DNA from: Tretioscincus oriximinensis | Lineage: Eukaryota > Chordata > Lepidosauria > Squamata > Gymnophthalmidae | Assembly: GCA_022410635.1 (NCBI GenBank) | Contig: JAJVDF010000461.1 | Location: forward strand, 299,288-363,287 | DNA: 64,000 nucleotides | Direction of reading: 5' to 3' | Part shown: in pieces, positions 11,472-21,778 of the stretch | Position numbering within the stretch: the stretch's first letter is position 1 | Layout of the letters: the number at the start of each line of letters is the position of its first letter | Notes under the pieces: generated by a model | Databases searched by the model: none | Told to the model about the DNA's origin: nothing | What the model saw: the letters and a program-made list of their open reading frames with translations, nothing else | Position numbers and translations under genes: made by a program

Positions 11472-12599
11472 GTATGAGAAGAACCCAACACAAAAACAGA
11501 TCTTTCATTCCCACCTTGGAGTTGTGTACCAAGAATGATAGATTCAGCTTTGACCCTCAGTTACTCAGTTAGAGGATGCAAAATATTTTAGTTCTTTAGC
11601 GAAGTACTTTCTATATCTTTGGGCAGGCCCCCATGCATGATTTCTATTCAGTTGGTAGCAAAATCACCTTCAATCTGCCCCAAGAGGTCACGCAGGTACC
11701 GCTATCCACTGATTAAAAAGATCCATTGTCATGGAATTTCAAATATTACAGTTTGTGAGATTCAACAGCAGGCATTTTCTAAAATCTGNAAGAAAGATTA
11801 GTGGGGACATTCAGCAATGTGAACTAGCCAAATCTCACGAGACTTTGTGGCGAGATGTAGAACTTTATTGGCTCATGGCTTGCAGAGAATGCTTGGGAAT
11901 CGTGGGAAGGCTCACAGAGAATGCTGGGAATTATAGGAAGGCATGTGCAGCAATGCCTTAGGGGCCTCCTCATGTGAAGAGATTGCTAGGGAATGTGTCA
12001 GAGCAGTGTAGAAGCTTTGAGGTAGGTGAGGACAGATNGCGAATGCATTTTAAAATAAATTGTAAGGCAAATCATATGGTGAGGAAGTTGCCTTTGTTAC
12101 AAACTGACTTTCTTGATCTGTTTGGTAAGGTGTTCATGGTCCCTAGACATGATTTCTCCCCAGCATGGATGATGGAGAATCAAGCAATATATATTGTGCC
12201 AAGAACATTGCTTGAATCTTTGTGACCTGGCAACAAAAACATTTAATAAAATTAAACAAAGAAGCACTGCAGAATTCTACTATAGATTCTGCCATAAGAG
12301 AATTGAGTCTGAAAGAGTCAGAAAGTGCATCGTTGCATAATATTCCAGGGGAGAAACCAAATTAGTTAACTAACTGCCACAAGGGCTATGAATTTTGAAT
12401 GAATGTCCTCTCTGGGACTAGGTGGGAAACCAAACTGTCAACTGCTAACTGCTTCTCTCAGGGCAGGAAAATCCTGAGCAATCATTGGTCAGAGGAATTG
12501 ACTGGGAATGTACATAAATTGCGCTCTCAGAGATCAAACACTCCAGTTAGACTTCAGTTGCTGTTTTATTTTGATCTGATCAGTTAAATCACTTCCTTG
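11472..12599. other. No recognisable feature
   Basis: Unassigned. Similar words GAGAATGCTTGGGAATCGTG and GAGAATGCTGGGAATTATAG at 11884-11938 suggest a short local duplication. No gene-like ORF. Confidence 0.4.
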
Positions 12600-12820
12600 A
12601 TCTATCTTATATCTATTTATCTATCATCTCTCTCTCTCCTATCCTATTCCTATCCTATCTATGGGGGGCTTTCCCAATTTTTTTTATTGGTACTCTAAAA
12701 TGTTAAGTGTGCCATAAAGGAAATAGTCCACTACTAGTTTAAACATATACACTTCTTTTAAATCTTGAAAAGTTTACTGGAATGTATACCAGATCATACC
12801 AGCAGAAAAGAATTATCCAT
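12600..12820 (+). repeat. Dispersed repeat Y, copy 1
   Basis: Core from TATCTATCATCTCTCTCTCT through TACTCTAAAATGTTAAGTGT, AAGGAAATAGTCCACTACTA and CTTGAAAAGTTTACTGG. Nearly the same series recurs at 14235-14420, and both copies have tetranucleotide runs on each side. Family unknown. Confidence 0.7.
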
Positions 12821-12894
12821 CCATCTATCCACCCATCCACCCTTCCATCTATCCACCCATCCACCCATCCACCCATCCACCCATCCACCCTTCC

Positions 12895-12982
<88 letters not shown>

Positions 12983-12983
12983 G
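12821..12983 (+). repeat. Compound tetranucleotide array (CCAT/CCAC then TCTA)
   Basis: About 75 bases of CCAT/CCAC units are followed by about 21 TCTA units (12896-12982). Simple-sequence DNA; the overlapping HPSIHP and YLSIYLSI frames are artefacts. Confidence 0.95.
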
Positions 12984-14015
12984 AGCTAGACTCTTTTGGT
13001 GAAAGAGTAGAAAGGATAAAATGAATGCTGGCTTAGTATAGAACTGTGTAGTACCAGAAGCTTTGAGGGGTGAAGGAAGAGATTTTGTGAAATTGAAAGT
13101 AGGTGTATATAGAAGGGAAACTGATAAATCACATGTAAATAAACCTGTCTTGTCCCTCATTCCTACTTGGGCATGCTGGCATCCCCACATCACCAATTCA
13201 CGAAAACAATCCATGACAGGTTCTGCAGTTGTCATGCAAAGATGTTGAACAATGAAGAACTAAAATGTTGTGAGACCTAAAAGATGTGGAATTCAGAACC
13301 TTTCAGTAAAGAACAGATCCCTTGCAATGAGTTTCTGAAATTCATTCATATTGGTCAGCTTATTGTGGGAGGAAGAAGTGATAAGAGTAAATGATTTGAC
13401 TATAAATGTTTATAAGCAGAGGCAATTTATCCTTCTGAAGGAAGGGTGAAAGATTCTCTCCTAAACATGTAACTAGTCTCCCTCTGGTGGTAGCTATCTG
13501 AAAAAGAGGAGAAAATACAGAAAAACACAAATAAGGAAGATGATAACAGGAAAAAGATAGAGAGAAAGAAATCCAAAATGCTGTACATGAAGGCAGGAAG
13601 AATTTCATAGACAGCAGCACAACAATCCTCATACGTGTCCACAAAGGCCCTTCAAAGTACCTGACACCGAGCGTCTTCAAGTAAGGATAAACGTCTTAAC
13701 CTTCCGATAAGTGGCATTGTGGCCACTTAAATAATTTCCTCCTGTTCCAGAGAAGAAAAGATGAGCCTGCAGTTTGTTTTCATAAAGGAGAACGCAGAAA
13801 GCTTCCTGAAATTATCGCTAAAAGTGGCACCTTTTAATGACTGAGGCAATTAAGTTTCCGCACGGAATAGGACGAAAGCTGCTTTCCCTTAGAGAATGAT
13901 TTGGAAAAGAGCATCTTATCAGCTGTCAGTCAGTCAAATGTTTTCTCTGCGTTTATGAAGGTGGCAAGGAGGAACCATGCCGGCCTTCCTTTTCAGCACA
14001 GATGCTCTACAGGTG
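12984..14015. other. No recognisable feature
   Basis: About 1 kb without repeat termini or exon-like ORF. Part of 13680-13900 is non-repetitive and could be a conserved element, untested. Confidence 0.4.
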
Positions 14016-14057
14016 GCAATCCAGTATGGCTCTTCTTGTGTTCTTATGTTCTTAGTC
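14016..14057 (+). mobile_element. CR1-a 3'-terminal fragment
   Basis: ATCCAGTATGGCTCTTCTTG, then TGTTCTTATGTTCTTA: only the last about 40 bases of CR1-a. Confidence 0.7.
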
Positions 14058-14159
14058 ATGTGCCACAAGCTTGTAAACTCTTAGGACCCTAAAAAGGATT
14101 TGCACAATTTAAGTATAGTAACTTAGGGACAATAACTAAAGTCATTTCTGCATTTGGCC

Positions 14160-14234
14160 TTATCTATCTACTTACCTACTTACCTACCTGCCTGCCTGCC
14201 TGCCTACCTACCTATCTATCCACCTATCGTAATC
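14160..14234 (+). repeat. Tetranucleotide array (CTAC/CTGC/CTAT)
   Basis: Imperfect run of CTAC, CTGC and CTAT units directly left of repeat Y copy 2. Confidence 0.85.
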
Positions 14235-14430
14235 ATCTATAATCTATTTATCTATCATCTCTTTCTTTCCTATCCTATGGGTTTTTTCACTAGAATTTTT
14301 TATTGATACTCTAAAATGTTAGGTGTAACATAAAGGAAATAGTCCACTACTAAACATATACACTTCTTTTTAATCTTGAAAAGTTTACTGGTATGTATAC
14401 TGGCAGAAGAGAATCATCTGCCTGCCTGTC
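14235..14430 (+). repeat. Dispersed repeat Y, copy 2
   Basis: Matches 12600-12820: TATCTATCATCTCTTTCTTT, GATACTCTAAAATGTTAGG, AAGGAAATAGTCCACTACTA, CTTGAAAAGTTTACTGG. A CTGC/CTGT run follows. Confidence 0.7.
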
Positions 14431-15210
14431 TGTGTGATTAAAAAAACCACAGATCTCTGTGGGGGGAAAGGGAGTGGCCTAAGTGGAGGATGGGACATGG
14501 CCTGGGGAGGGGAGAATACATGGCTTCTTGCAGGAGAGCGAGACTGGTAGCTCCCAGATTTTGGAGTGCCCAATATGGCAACCTCAACTTATTGACTTAA
14601 ATTCCCATCCTTCCTCCTACCTGAAGATCCCAGGATGTCTCACCACCAAAGCAGTATAAAAACAGATAAACGAATCGCAGCAGGGACTGCATTAGGAGAG
14701 AAATCATCAGTTATGGCTCAGTTTCTCGATAATATCCCAGAATAGGGATCTGCCATGTGCATGCCAGTGTAGTCCACAGCAGCCTCATTTTCTGGGACAC
14801 AATCCAGAACTAGACTCAGTGGAGAAACAGCCGGAGAGAGGGGGATTTGCAGGACACGGTTACTGTGCTGTGCTTGGGAATTTCAAAGAGCCAGATTGCA
14901 AGAGCTATGATTTGTAAACATTACNCTTCCCCATCTCCAATTATTGCTCTGCAGTTGACAGCTGTCAATCACAGTTTCATATTCCATCAGTTGGCAAGAT
15001 AGTCACGGAAACAAGTCTGAAGTGGGAAAGGAAAATAAATAAAGGTATATTTAATAGATGGACCCACCAGCCACCTTCCTGTAAGCAGCAAAACGTTTTC
15101 ATGGGCAGGACTGAGCACAGATTGGCTAAACTGGCTTCCTCTCAGGGGTAGCTGAGGTGCAGCATGGAGGTCCCTGTGTAGGCTGAGCAGGCTACCTGCT
15201 GCTCAGACTA
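14431..15210. other. No recognisable feature
   Basis: Unassigned sequence between repeat Y and the dispersed repeat shared with 63.7 kb. Confidence 0.4.
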
Positions 15211-15412
15211 CACTTCCCAGCAGGCTGCTGCTACTGCCAACTTTGTGAACCGGCTGGGCATCCAAGCCTTTATAATAAGCACTTGTCATTGTGGAAAGGG
15301 AAAAAAGACATAGAAAAGAATGCAGAAATGCATCTAAGAACCATAAAACAGGAAACAGAAATTCTGCCAGGAAGTAGAGAAACACAAAGCTGGCACTTTG
15401 TTCTTGTTTATG
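15211..15412 (-). repeat. Dispersed TATA-containing repeat, copy 1 (pairs with 63.69-63.95 kb)
   Basis: Its reverse complement matches 63690-63934: CTACTTCCTGGCAGAATTTC, ATGGTTCTTAGATGCATTTC, then TATAAAGGCTTGGATGC and CTGCTGGGAAGTG. Both copies carry a TATA-like TATAAA before the GCTTGGATGC word. Could be an LTR fragment or another mobile family; not identified. Confidence 0.75.
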
Positions 15413-15464
15413 TTTGACACAGTTGTCTATTGAACATTGCTACAATCAGAAGCAATTTGTGAAG

Positions 15465-15640
15465 CCAAGGGGCAAGAAAGTCAGGATGGACAAGGAGAAG
15501 TATTTTCTTCCAGGAAGAGGATCATCAGTCTATGGAATTTACTGCAAGAAGAAGTGGGGATAGCATCCAGATTGGATTGCATTAAGAAAGAATTCCTGGT
15601 AGCTGGGGATATCTAAGACTACTAGAATGGATGCCTATGC
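15465..15640 (+). mobile_element. CR1-a fragment
   Basis: Sequence corresponds to the CR1 ORF2 C-terminus and start of the 3' UTR: AAGGAGAAGTATTTTCTTCC, ATCAGTCTATGGAATTTACT, ACTACTAGAATGGATGCC. Diverged and lacking the octamer end. Confidence 0.72.
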
Positions 15641-15730
15641 ACTGTTCTGTTTTATTCTGGTTCAGTCTAAATCAAAAGATGGTTTAGAAGCATGTGTATG
15701 ACCAGGATCTAGACTGAAGAATACCCAAAG

Positions 15731-15930
15731 ATCTCAGTTTCAGAGAAATAGCCGTGTTAGTCCAGTAGAAAGTCCAGCAAAGAGGCTAGTAGAACTTTGA
15801 GATTAACAGGANAAAAGTAGGTGGCAGAAGCTTTCGTAGACAAGTAGACATGTCTACGAAAGCTTATGCCACCCANTTTTCTCCATTTAGTCTCGAAGTG
15901 CTACTAGCCCCTTTGCTGGACAAAGATCTC
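15731..15930. mobile_element. Inverted pair of Penelope-like (PLE) 3' termini
   Basis: The left arm (15736-15842) reads antisense: TTTCAGAGAAATAGCCGTGT, CAGAAGCTTTCGTAGAC. The right arm (15843-15926) reads sense: ATGTCTACGAAAGCTTATGC, AGTCTCGAAGTGCTACTAG, CCCCTTTGCTGGA. Both match the end of the PLE at 48.8-48.94 kb. The arms meet at GTCTACGAAAGC words, giving a foldback. PLE copies are known for inverted and tandem arrangements. Confidence 0.8.
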
Positions 15931-15934
15931 AGGT

Positions 15935-16230
15935 TGGTTAATATTAAAAACAGAATAACATGTTAAAACAACACCCAAAAGTAGGGAAGTGAGAGCAATG
16001 TTTTCAACCAAAGGCCACATTAAAGGCCTTCAGGAGCCTTCTGAATGCATAAAGAAGTGGTGATTTCATAATCTGGGATCTGCCATGGAGAAGGCCCTAT
16101 CCTAGGGTCCAACTCTCCTTACTACCAAGAATGGTGGCACAACAAGGAGGACTTCCTCTGCCCATCTTAAGGCGAGGGCAGGTTGATAATGGAAGAAGGC
16201 GTTGCAGGGAGTTAGGAGCNATGCTTTTAT
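15935..16230 (+). repeat. Dispersed repeat family X
   Basis: GGTTGGTTAATATTAAAAAC, ACATGTTAAAACAACACC, AAAGTAGGGAAG, then CATGGAGAAGGCCCTATCCT. The first part matches 38.93-39.05 kb and the last resembles 60.45 kb. Likely an old interspersed repeat; unnamed. Confidence 0.5.
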
Positions 16231-16257
16231 GGCGATGCTTAGAAGCAATTGAAGGAC

Positions 16258-16322
16258 CACTGTGTTAGATAGGATGCTGGACTAGATAGGTTGCGATCTG
16301 ATGCAGAAGTATGATGATCTTG
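16258..16322 (+). mobile_element. Possible CR1 3' UTR fragment
   Basis: GATGCTGGACTAGATAGGTT and CTGATGCAGAAG resemble the CR1 3' UTR words AATGCTGGACTAGATGGG and CTGATCCAG. Short and diverged. Confidence 0.45.
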
Positions 16323-16884
16323 ACTCATCAGAATAATGCTGTAGTGTAATACTTCACAACACCTGCAAACTGCCTAGAAGTTCTTCTGGTTTATATAAGC
16401 ATGTGTGCAAGCTATAAAAAGATGTTTCTTCTATGCAGTGTTAAGTGTAGTTAACATCAGCTAAATTTCACACCTATACTTTGCACAAGTAAAACAAGTG
16501 GAAATGTGTTAAAACAGTGTAAGCTCTTGTTGAGGAGAACAACTCTTTAATACTCCAAAGGTTTAGCTGTCCAGACGCGTCTTTGCAACGCTCTCAAAAA
16601 GATGGAGTTAAGTGAATTTTGCTTGCAGTTAACAATTTCCACAGCTTCAGTTCACNCATAGCAAAGGCGAAGATTTCTTGTGCTCCTTTACAGAACCAAA
16701 AATGATTTCTCTAACGATGCAACTGCCCCCTCTAGTGCAAATGAAAGCACAATCCTTTTCTTATTATCATATTTAATACGCAGAAAATGTCATCGTCCTT
16801 GCTGAATAAAAAATAAGACAAAAATGTCTTTGTTTCCATAGCTTAAATAGCAACAGGCAGGATTCCTGAAGTACCAGTTNCAGG
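16323..16884. other. No recognisable feature
   Basis: Unassigned AT-rich sequence. Confidence 0.4.
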
Positions 16885-17222
16885 GAATCGAGAACAGAAG
16901 GATAAGGAAAAGGAGAAGTCGAAGGAGAAGAATCAGGTTTATATACCCTGATCTTTTCCAGAGCGCCCCCCCCAACCCCGAAGGGTTACATCTATTGTAT
17001 CTTTCCCCTTCCGCCACGTTGAGACCTTCGAGAATACGGAGGCGTATAAGTACAAATAAATAAAAATAAATTGTGAAGGTTCCCATTGACTTACTCACAA
17101 AATTCCTTTTGTTTTTGAACAGCTTGGCTGGCTGAAGTTGAGGCCAGTAGAGGATTCTCACCCCTCTCCACGTCCGACACCGGGCTTCGAGAACAGGCCT
17201 TCAAGAAAGACCATTTCTTAAG
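16885..17222 (-). mobile_element. SINE-A, antisense, with an inserted LINE tail
   Basis: Antisense landmarks in order: GGTTTATATACCCTGATC, TTACATCTATTGTATC, then after an interruption GAACAGCTTGGCTGGCTGAA, TCTCACCCCTCTCCACGTCC and CTTCGAGAACAGGCC. The interruption at 17013-17075 is listed separately. Confidence 0.72.
17013..17075 (+). mobile_element. L2-like/SINE-B tail fragment inside SINE-A
   Basis: CCGCCACGTTGAGACCTTCG, then GGCGTATAAGTACAAATAAATAAAAATAAA: the general form of the L2-like tail at 4.1 kb, plus strand, splitting an antisense SINE-A. Confidence 0.6.
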
Positions 17223-17239
17223 CCATGCCTTAAGGTGAA

Positions 17240-17345
17240 TATGTTGCCTTCTTCAGCTTGAGACTGCCCAGGAGAAACTGGTGGGCCACTGTGTGCCGGA
17301 CAGAATGCTGGGTTAAATGGGCTCTGGCCAATTCAGCAAGGATTT
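17240..17345 (+). mobile_element. CR1-a 3' UTR fragment
   Basis: CTGCCCAGGAGAAACTGGTG, GGGCCACTGTGTGCCGGACA, GAATGCTGGGTTAAATGGGC: diverged CR1-a 3' UTR lacking the octamers. Confidence 0.68.
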
Positions 17346-18739
17346 AAACCTGAAAAAACTCGATCGCTCCATCATTCATATGCAGGTCCCAAATCCATGG
17401 CAAGCTGACTAGAGGAAGGCTGGAGAGATGAGGAAGTCAGTTCCGTGCATGTCAGCCAGTTATGATTTTGCAGTCCTGGCTGCAGTCAAGGATGGGAGCT
17501 CCCGGAATGAATGTGGCAGGGAGTTCCCAAATGTTGAGCAGAGGGGGTTAGTCTTCTTGGGTGCAACAGGAAGTGATGTCACCCTCGTGTATTATTACCC
17601 TGGAAGCAAGTACCAGAAGTGACATCAAAATGAAGTCACTTCTGATAAAATGGCTGCCTTCAGGGTAAGGGGGATTTTCTTACATAACCCTGCATGAAAT
17701 CTCTGCTCTTGTGCAATGGCACAGTATCTCATAAATTGTATGAGATTCTCATGCAGTTCACATCATTGTTTGCAGTATTGGAAGTTCTGCAACAATATGC
17801 CACACACCAAGGTTGCAGGCAGCTTGCGATAGAAGCAGCAGTCATTGGGGCTGATGTTGGAAAACATTACTGATCTGTTATTTCTCTATAAAGGAGTTTT
17901 TCCCCAGGTAGATCCTGGGAGGACAGCAAAGGTTCCGTTGTCTTGTGCAAAAAAGGCATTATGATGATCATACCAACCCAGTATGTCGGAGAACCTTGTG
18001 TGAACATGGCCATGATCTTATGTTCTTATGCTCACTTTAGAGCAATTTTTCTCTTTCTCCTTCTAAGCTTTAATAGATTCATTGATCCCAAAAGTAGCCA
18101 TTACAGGAGGATCTTGTGAGTTGGAGTACAGGCTAATTAATCATCCATTAATATATAATATCAAAAACTCTGTTTTCATTAGACAGAGTACATTCAACAG
18201 AGTACAAAAAGGACTTCCTTGCCCGCACACCTTATCTCCAGAGTTCTTCTTGTTATCTAACTCAATAACAATTTTTAATAATTCAATCAAATTTTCAACG
18301 GCTAATCTTTTTTGGGTGTTTTTTTTGTGCCTGTCACTGGAATTAAATCATTAAAAAGCATCTTAATTAAATGGAATGATAATTGAATGAAGTTCGTTAG
18401 GCAAAAATGGAAATGAAAGATTTTCTCCCCCATACCTACAAAGTTTAACATGCTGCTACTGCAGATGGAAGAGAGCACTTTCAAAAGAGCCGACATCGGG
18501 CAAAGTATTTCTTGCACGATTAAATCCCTTGAAGAGGCCCAGGATGCCTTCGGATCAATTCACTTCTCACATATTTTGCTAAACAAGTAGAACCAAATGC
18601 ATATTGGCTTGTAGAAACTTATAATCATAGGAGTTTCCAGCTCGAGGTAAATCATGCATGACCCAAAAACAAAATATCATGCCTGGCCTGAGCTTCATGA
18701 AGACTCAGTCTCATAAGGACATAAGATATTGTTTCATAC
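17346..18739. other. Mostly unique sequence; GTGATGTCAC-type motifs near 17.57 kb
   Basis: Holds AGTGATGTCACCC at about 17570 and AGTGACATCA with AGTCACTTCTG near 17620-17640, similar to motifs at 21.88-21.99 kb. The AT-rich 18.1-18.5 kb block is non-repetitive. No exon-like ORF. Confidence 0.4.
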
Positions 18740-18789
18740 TATTTTAATTTTGTATAGATGTTTTACTGTTGGCCGCCCTGAGACCTTAG
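18740..18789 (+). mobile_element. L2-like tail, left part (split by CR1-a)
   Basis: GTTTTACTGTTGGCCGCCCTGAGACCTT is the upstream half of the L2-like 3' end. The other half starts about 19168. Confidence 0.72.
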
Positions 18790-19166
18790 AACATAAGAAC
18801 ATAAGAAGAGCCATACTACATCAGGCCACAGCCCATCATGTCCAGCATTCTGTGTCACACAGAGGCCCACCAGATGCACCTGGGCAGTCCGAACAGAGGA
18901 AAGCAAAATATGCTCCAGTTCATGACTTCCTGCAAGTGGCACTTCAGGAGTCCTGCCTGTTGCTCCATCCCGGAGGCTACATCCTAGTATCCATTTATAC
19001 CCTTGGTGTCCATAAACCTATCCAGTCCTGTCTTGAAGCTATCCAAGCTGTTAGCTACCACTACCTCTTCAAGAAGTAAATTCCACAGGCCGAGGACCCC
19101 CTGGGTGAAAAAATACTTTCCTTAGTCTGTTTTCACTTTTCTAACCAACAGTTTTAAGGAGTGCCC
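18790..19166 (-). mobile_element. CR1-a LINE 3' end, inserted in L2-like tail
   Basis: AGAACATAAGAACATAAGAA at the left (3' end), AGAGCCATACTACATCAGGC, TGCACCTGGGCAGTCCGAAC, and up to CAGTTTTAAGGAGTGCCC at the right. Both sides join to L2-like tail sequence, so the insertion is unambiguous. Frames are not intact. Confidence 0.9.
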
Positions 19167-19222
19167 CTGGGTATAGGGCAAGGTATAAATATAAATAAAT
19201 AAAATAAATAAATAAATAAGAG
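19167..19222 (+). mobile_element. L2-like tail, right part
   Basis: TGGGTATAGGGCAAGGTATA then AATAAATA repeats: continuation of the tail cut at 18789. Confidence 0.72.
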
Positions 19223-19257
19223 GAGCCTGGCTAATAAAAACACAGCATATTAAAAAC

Positions 19258-19306
19258 AACCCCATCTGTCCATCTATCCATCCATCCGTCCATCCACCTG
19301 TCTAGC
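19258..19306 (+). repeat. Short CCAT/CCGT array
   Basis: About a dozen imperfect tetranucleotide units. Confidence 0.8.
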
Positions 19307-19825
19307 AGTCAACTTTTTTGTTTTTGCTTTATTTAATTTTGTTTCAGTTATATTTACAAATTAAATTTACTGTTATTTACAAATATACAATCATATAATT
19401 CCCTCCTCAACTTCCCTTCCCCTTCTCCTATCCCCCATCCCCAAATACATCTCTCAGGAGTTCAACCATTTTTTTAGCAACAACTTAATCTCTGTATACA
19501 GTTTATCTTGAAGGGCCATATTTTTATCCATAGCCAACAGTACTTTCCAACTGCTTTTGATCAACTCATGGGGGGTATTTTAATTATCCCCAGCCAGATC
19601 TTTCTTCATTCCCTTAGCAGGTCAAACTTTAATTGATCAATGATACAAAAATATCATTTTTTCAATGTCTATTCCTCCTTTCTTTTCCAGTGTGATACAA
19701 CTACCAGTGCTGTGGCCATCAAAAACTGCTCTATTAAATATTGTAGCTCCCCATGAATTATATTTTTTTCCAAATACAGAAGTATACGTCTATCCCCATT
19801 CCATTCTCTGTTTAAACCTATGAGT
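19307..19825 (-). other. AT-rich block, possibly old LINE in antisense
   Basis: Flanked by tetranucleotide arrays on both sides. Pyrimidine-rich word choice (TTTCCAAATACAG, CTCCTTTCTTTTCCAG) is reminiscent of antisense LINE sequence, but no motif confirms it. Confidence 0.3.
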
Positions 19826-19928
19826 ATATTGATCCATCCATCTGTTCATCCATCTGTTCATCCATCTGTTCATCCGTCTGTTCATCCGTCTGTTCATCCG
19901 TCTGTTCATCCGTCCGTCCGTCCGTCCG

Positions 19929-19970
<42 letters not shown>

Positions 19971-19985
19971 CATCCATCCACTTGT
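19826..19985 (+). repeat. Compound array: 12-bp, CCGT, TCTA, CCAT units
   Basis: About seven ATCTGTTCATCC-type 12-mers grade into five CCGT units, then about nine TCTA units and a few CCAT units. Confidence 0.93.
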
Positions 19986-20434
19986 ATCAGTTTACCTCTC
20001 TATCTGTGTACTTACCTGCCTACCTAAATACCTATTTTTCATTATTCAGGCTGTCTTTATCTCACCCTGATTTTGTTTGAGGAGCTTGAAAGAATTAGGC
20101 AAATCTTAAGAGAGAAAATACTTTTTCATGGCACTATATTTTTGATGTACATTCAGTCCTAAAATATGGAATACTGTCAGCAAATAGCAAAAATAATAAT
20201 AATTCACTGTATTGAGAAATTGTTTATTTTCTGTCTGATCTTTTAGAGGGCAACTAGGGATATTTTGGAGGATCTCATTATTAAAAAATATAGTCAGTAT
20301 TTTCATTATACATGTAAGATTTCTGCAGTAGCAGCCTGGTCCTAGCTGGAATATCTGCTGGAGTATCAGGAGCAGTAGATGTATCACTCATACACACCAC
20401 ACATTCCATCTATTGCAAGCTAACATTTTTCTTC

Positions 20435-20528
20435 CCCATCACACTGAGATGATGGTCCTCATTTATCTAATTGAAATGCAGATTACAAATCTACATTTCT
20501 TTCGAATGACTAAATCAGCTAGAGCTGC
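20435..20528 (-). mobile_element. SINE-A fragment, antisense
   Basis: CATTTATCTAATTGAAATGC, GATTACAAATCTACATTTCT and GACTAAATCAGCTAGAGCT match 10548-10625. Truncated by the CR1 that follows. Confidence 0.7.
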
Positions 20529-20872
20529 TTAAGAACGTAAGAACATGAGAGGAGCTGTGCTCAATGGGGCTGGAGCCCATCTAATCCAGCATCTAGTCTC
20601 ACACAGAGGCCCATCAATTACATCTGGGCAGTTTGGAACAGAAGGCAAAATCTTCAACTGTTTTCAACACCTTGCAAATGGCATTTCAGGAATATTTTCT
20701 GTTGCTGCATCTCGGAGCTAGTAGCTATTTAGACCCTTGGCTTTATGAACTTGTCTAATGTTGTCTTAAAGCTATGCAGGCTGCTAGCTACCACCAATTC
20801 TTCTGGAAGTAAATTCTAAAGGCCGATGACTTTCTGGGTGAAAAAATAATTTCCCTTGTCTATCCTCACTCA
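20529..20872 (-). mobile_element. CR1-a (older subfamily), left arm of head-to-head pair
   Basis: 3' end at the left (AAGAACGTAAGAACATGAGA), then GGAGCCCATCTAATCCAGC, GGCAAAATCTTCAACTG and CTGGGTGAAAAAATAATTTC at the right. Word usage places it in an older subfamily than its partner at 20873. Confidence 0.88.
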
Positions 20873-21190
20873 CATTTGGCCTGTGGAATTTACTTCCTGA
20901 AGAAGTGGTGGTAGCTAACAGCTTGGATAGCTTCAAGACAGGACTAGACAGGTTTATGGACACCAAGGGTATAAATGGATACTAGGATGGATGTCTGGAT
21001 GTTGCCTCCGGGATGGAGCAACAGGCAGGACTCCTGAAGTACCATTTACAGGGAGTCATGAACAGGAGCATATTTTGCTTTCCTCTGTTCAGGCTGCCCA
21101 GGTGCATCTGGTGGGGTCTCTGGGTGAGACAGAAGGCTGGAGTAGGTGGGATGTGGCCCTATCCAGTATGGCTCTTCTTATGTTCTTATG
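20873..21190 (+). mobile_element. CR1-a (younger subfamily), right arm of head-to-head pair
   Basis: Begins at TTTGGCCTGTGGAATTTACT and runs through CAGGACTAGACAGGTTTATG, GCATATTTTGCTTTCCTC to CTTCTTATGTTCTTATG. Its truncated 5' end abuts the truncated 5' end of the left copy. Confidence 0.9.
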
Positions 21191-21720
21191 AGTTGGTGGT
21201 TCTTGTATTTTGGGAAAAGGGAGAACAAACATTCATGAGCATTTATGCAGCATAATCCATCATTTTCAGTATCTCTATCTTGGTGCAGCTTTGTGAATGA
21301 TGATCTGTTTTCAATTAAAAAAAAAAAAGGGAAATGATGCTTAAGAAATAGGAGACTGATTGTGTTTATCCCAACAAGCACTAAGAAAAATTGAAAGCTC
21401 CTTGACAGATGAATCCAGGCTTTAACTATGCTGTCAGTCTTCTTTTTGCTGTTTAGAATTACTGAAGGATAAAATTGTGGTGAAAATATTTGCAGAAGAT
21501 TATTGAATTTCCTAACACATTTGTTTGCGTTTATTGCACCAAACTGCTGTTGCATTTCACATAAACAGTGCTAGTTATGTGTACTCACAGGTGAACACAA
21601 ATATTGCTATCGTCATTTGAATTCTTGTAATACACATTCCTGCACGTGGCTTCGTTGCATGAAGGCCAAGCAATGGCTCTCTCTGCTTTAATTTTTATCT
21701 CTCCTCTTGCCTCCTGCCTC
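21191..21720. other. No recognisable feature
   Basis: Unassigned. An A run sits near 21318-21328. Confidence 0.4.
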
Positions 21721-21741
21721 AGCCCCCCCCCACCCCCCTCT

Positions 21742-21774
<33 letters not shown>
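21721..21774 (+). repeat. Poly-C tract
   Basis: C-rich stretch ending in an uninterrupted run of 31 C (21744-21774). The proline-rich reading frames across it are artefacts. Confidence 0.97.

Positions 21775-21778
<4 letters not shown>

Noticed and set aside
12765..13024. Repetitive HPSTHP/YLSI frames
   Set aside because: Tetranucleotide array read as codons.
18082..18354. 90-codon frame in AT-rich DNA
   Set aside because: No motif; length is within chance for this composition.
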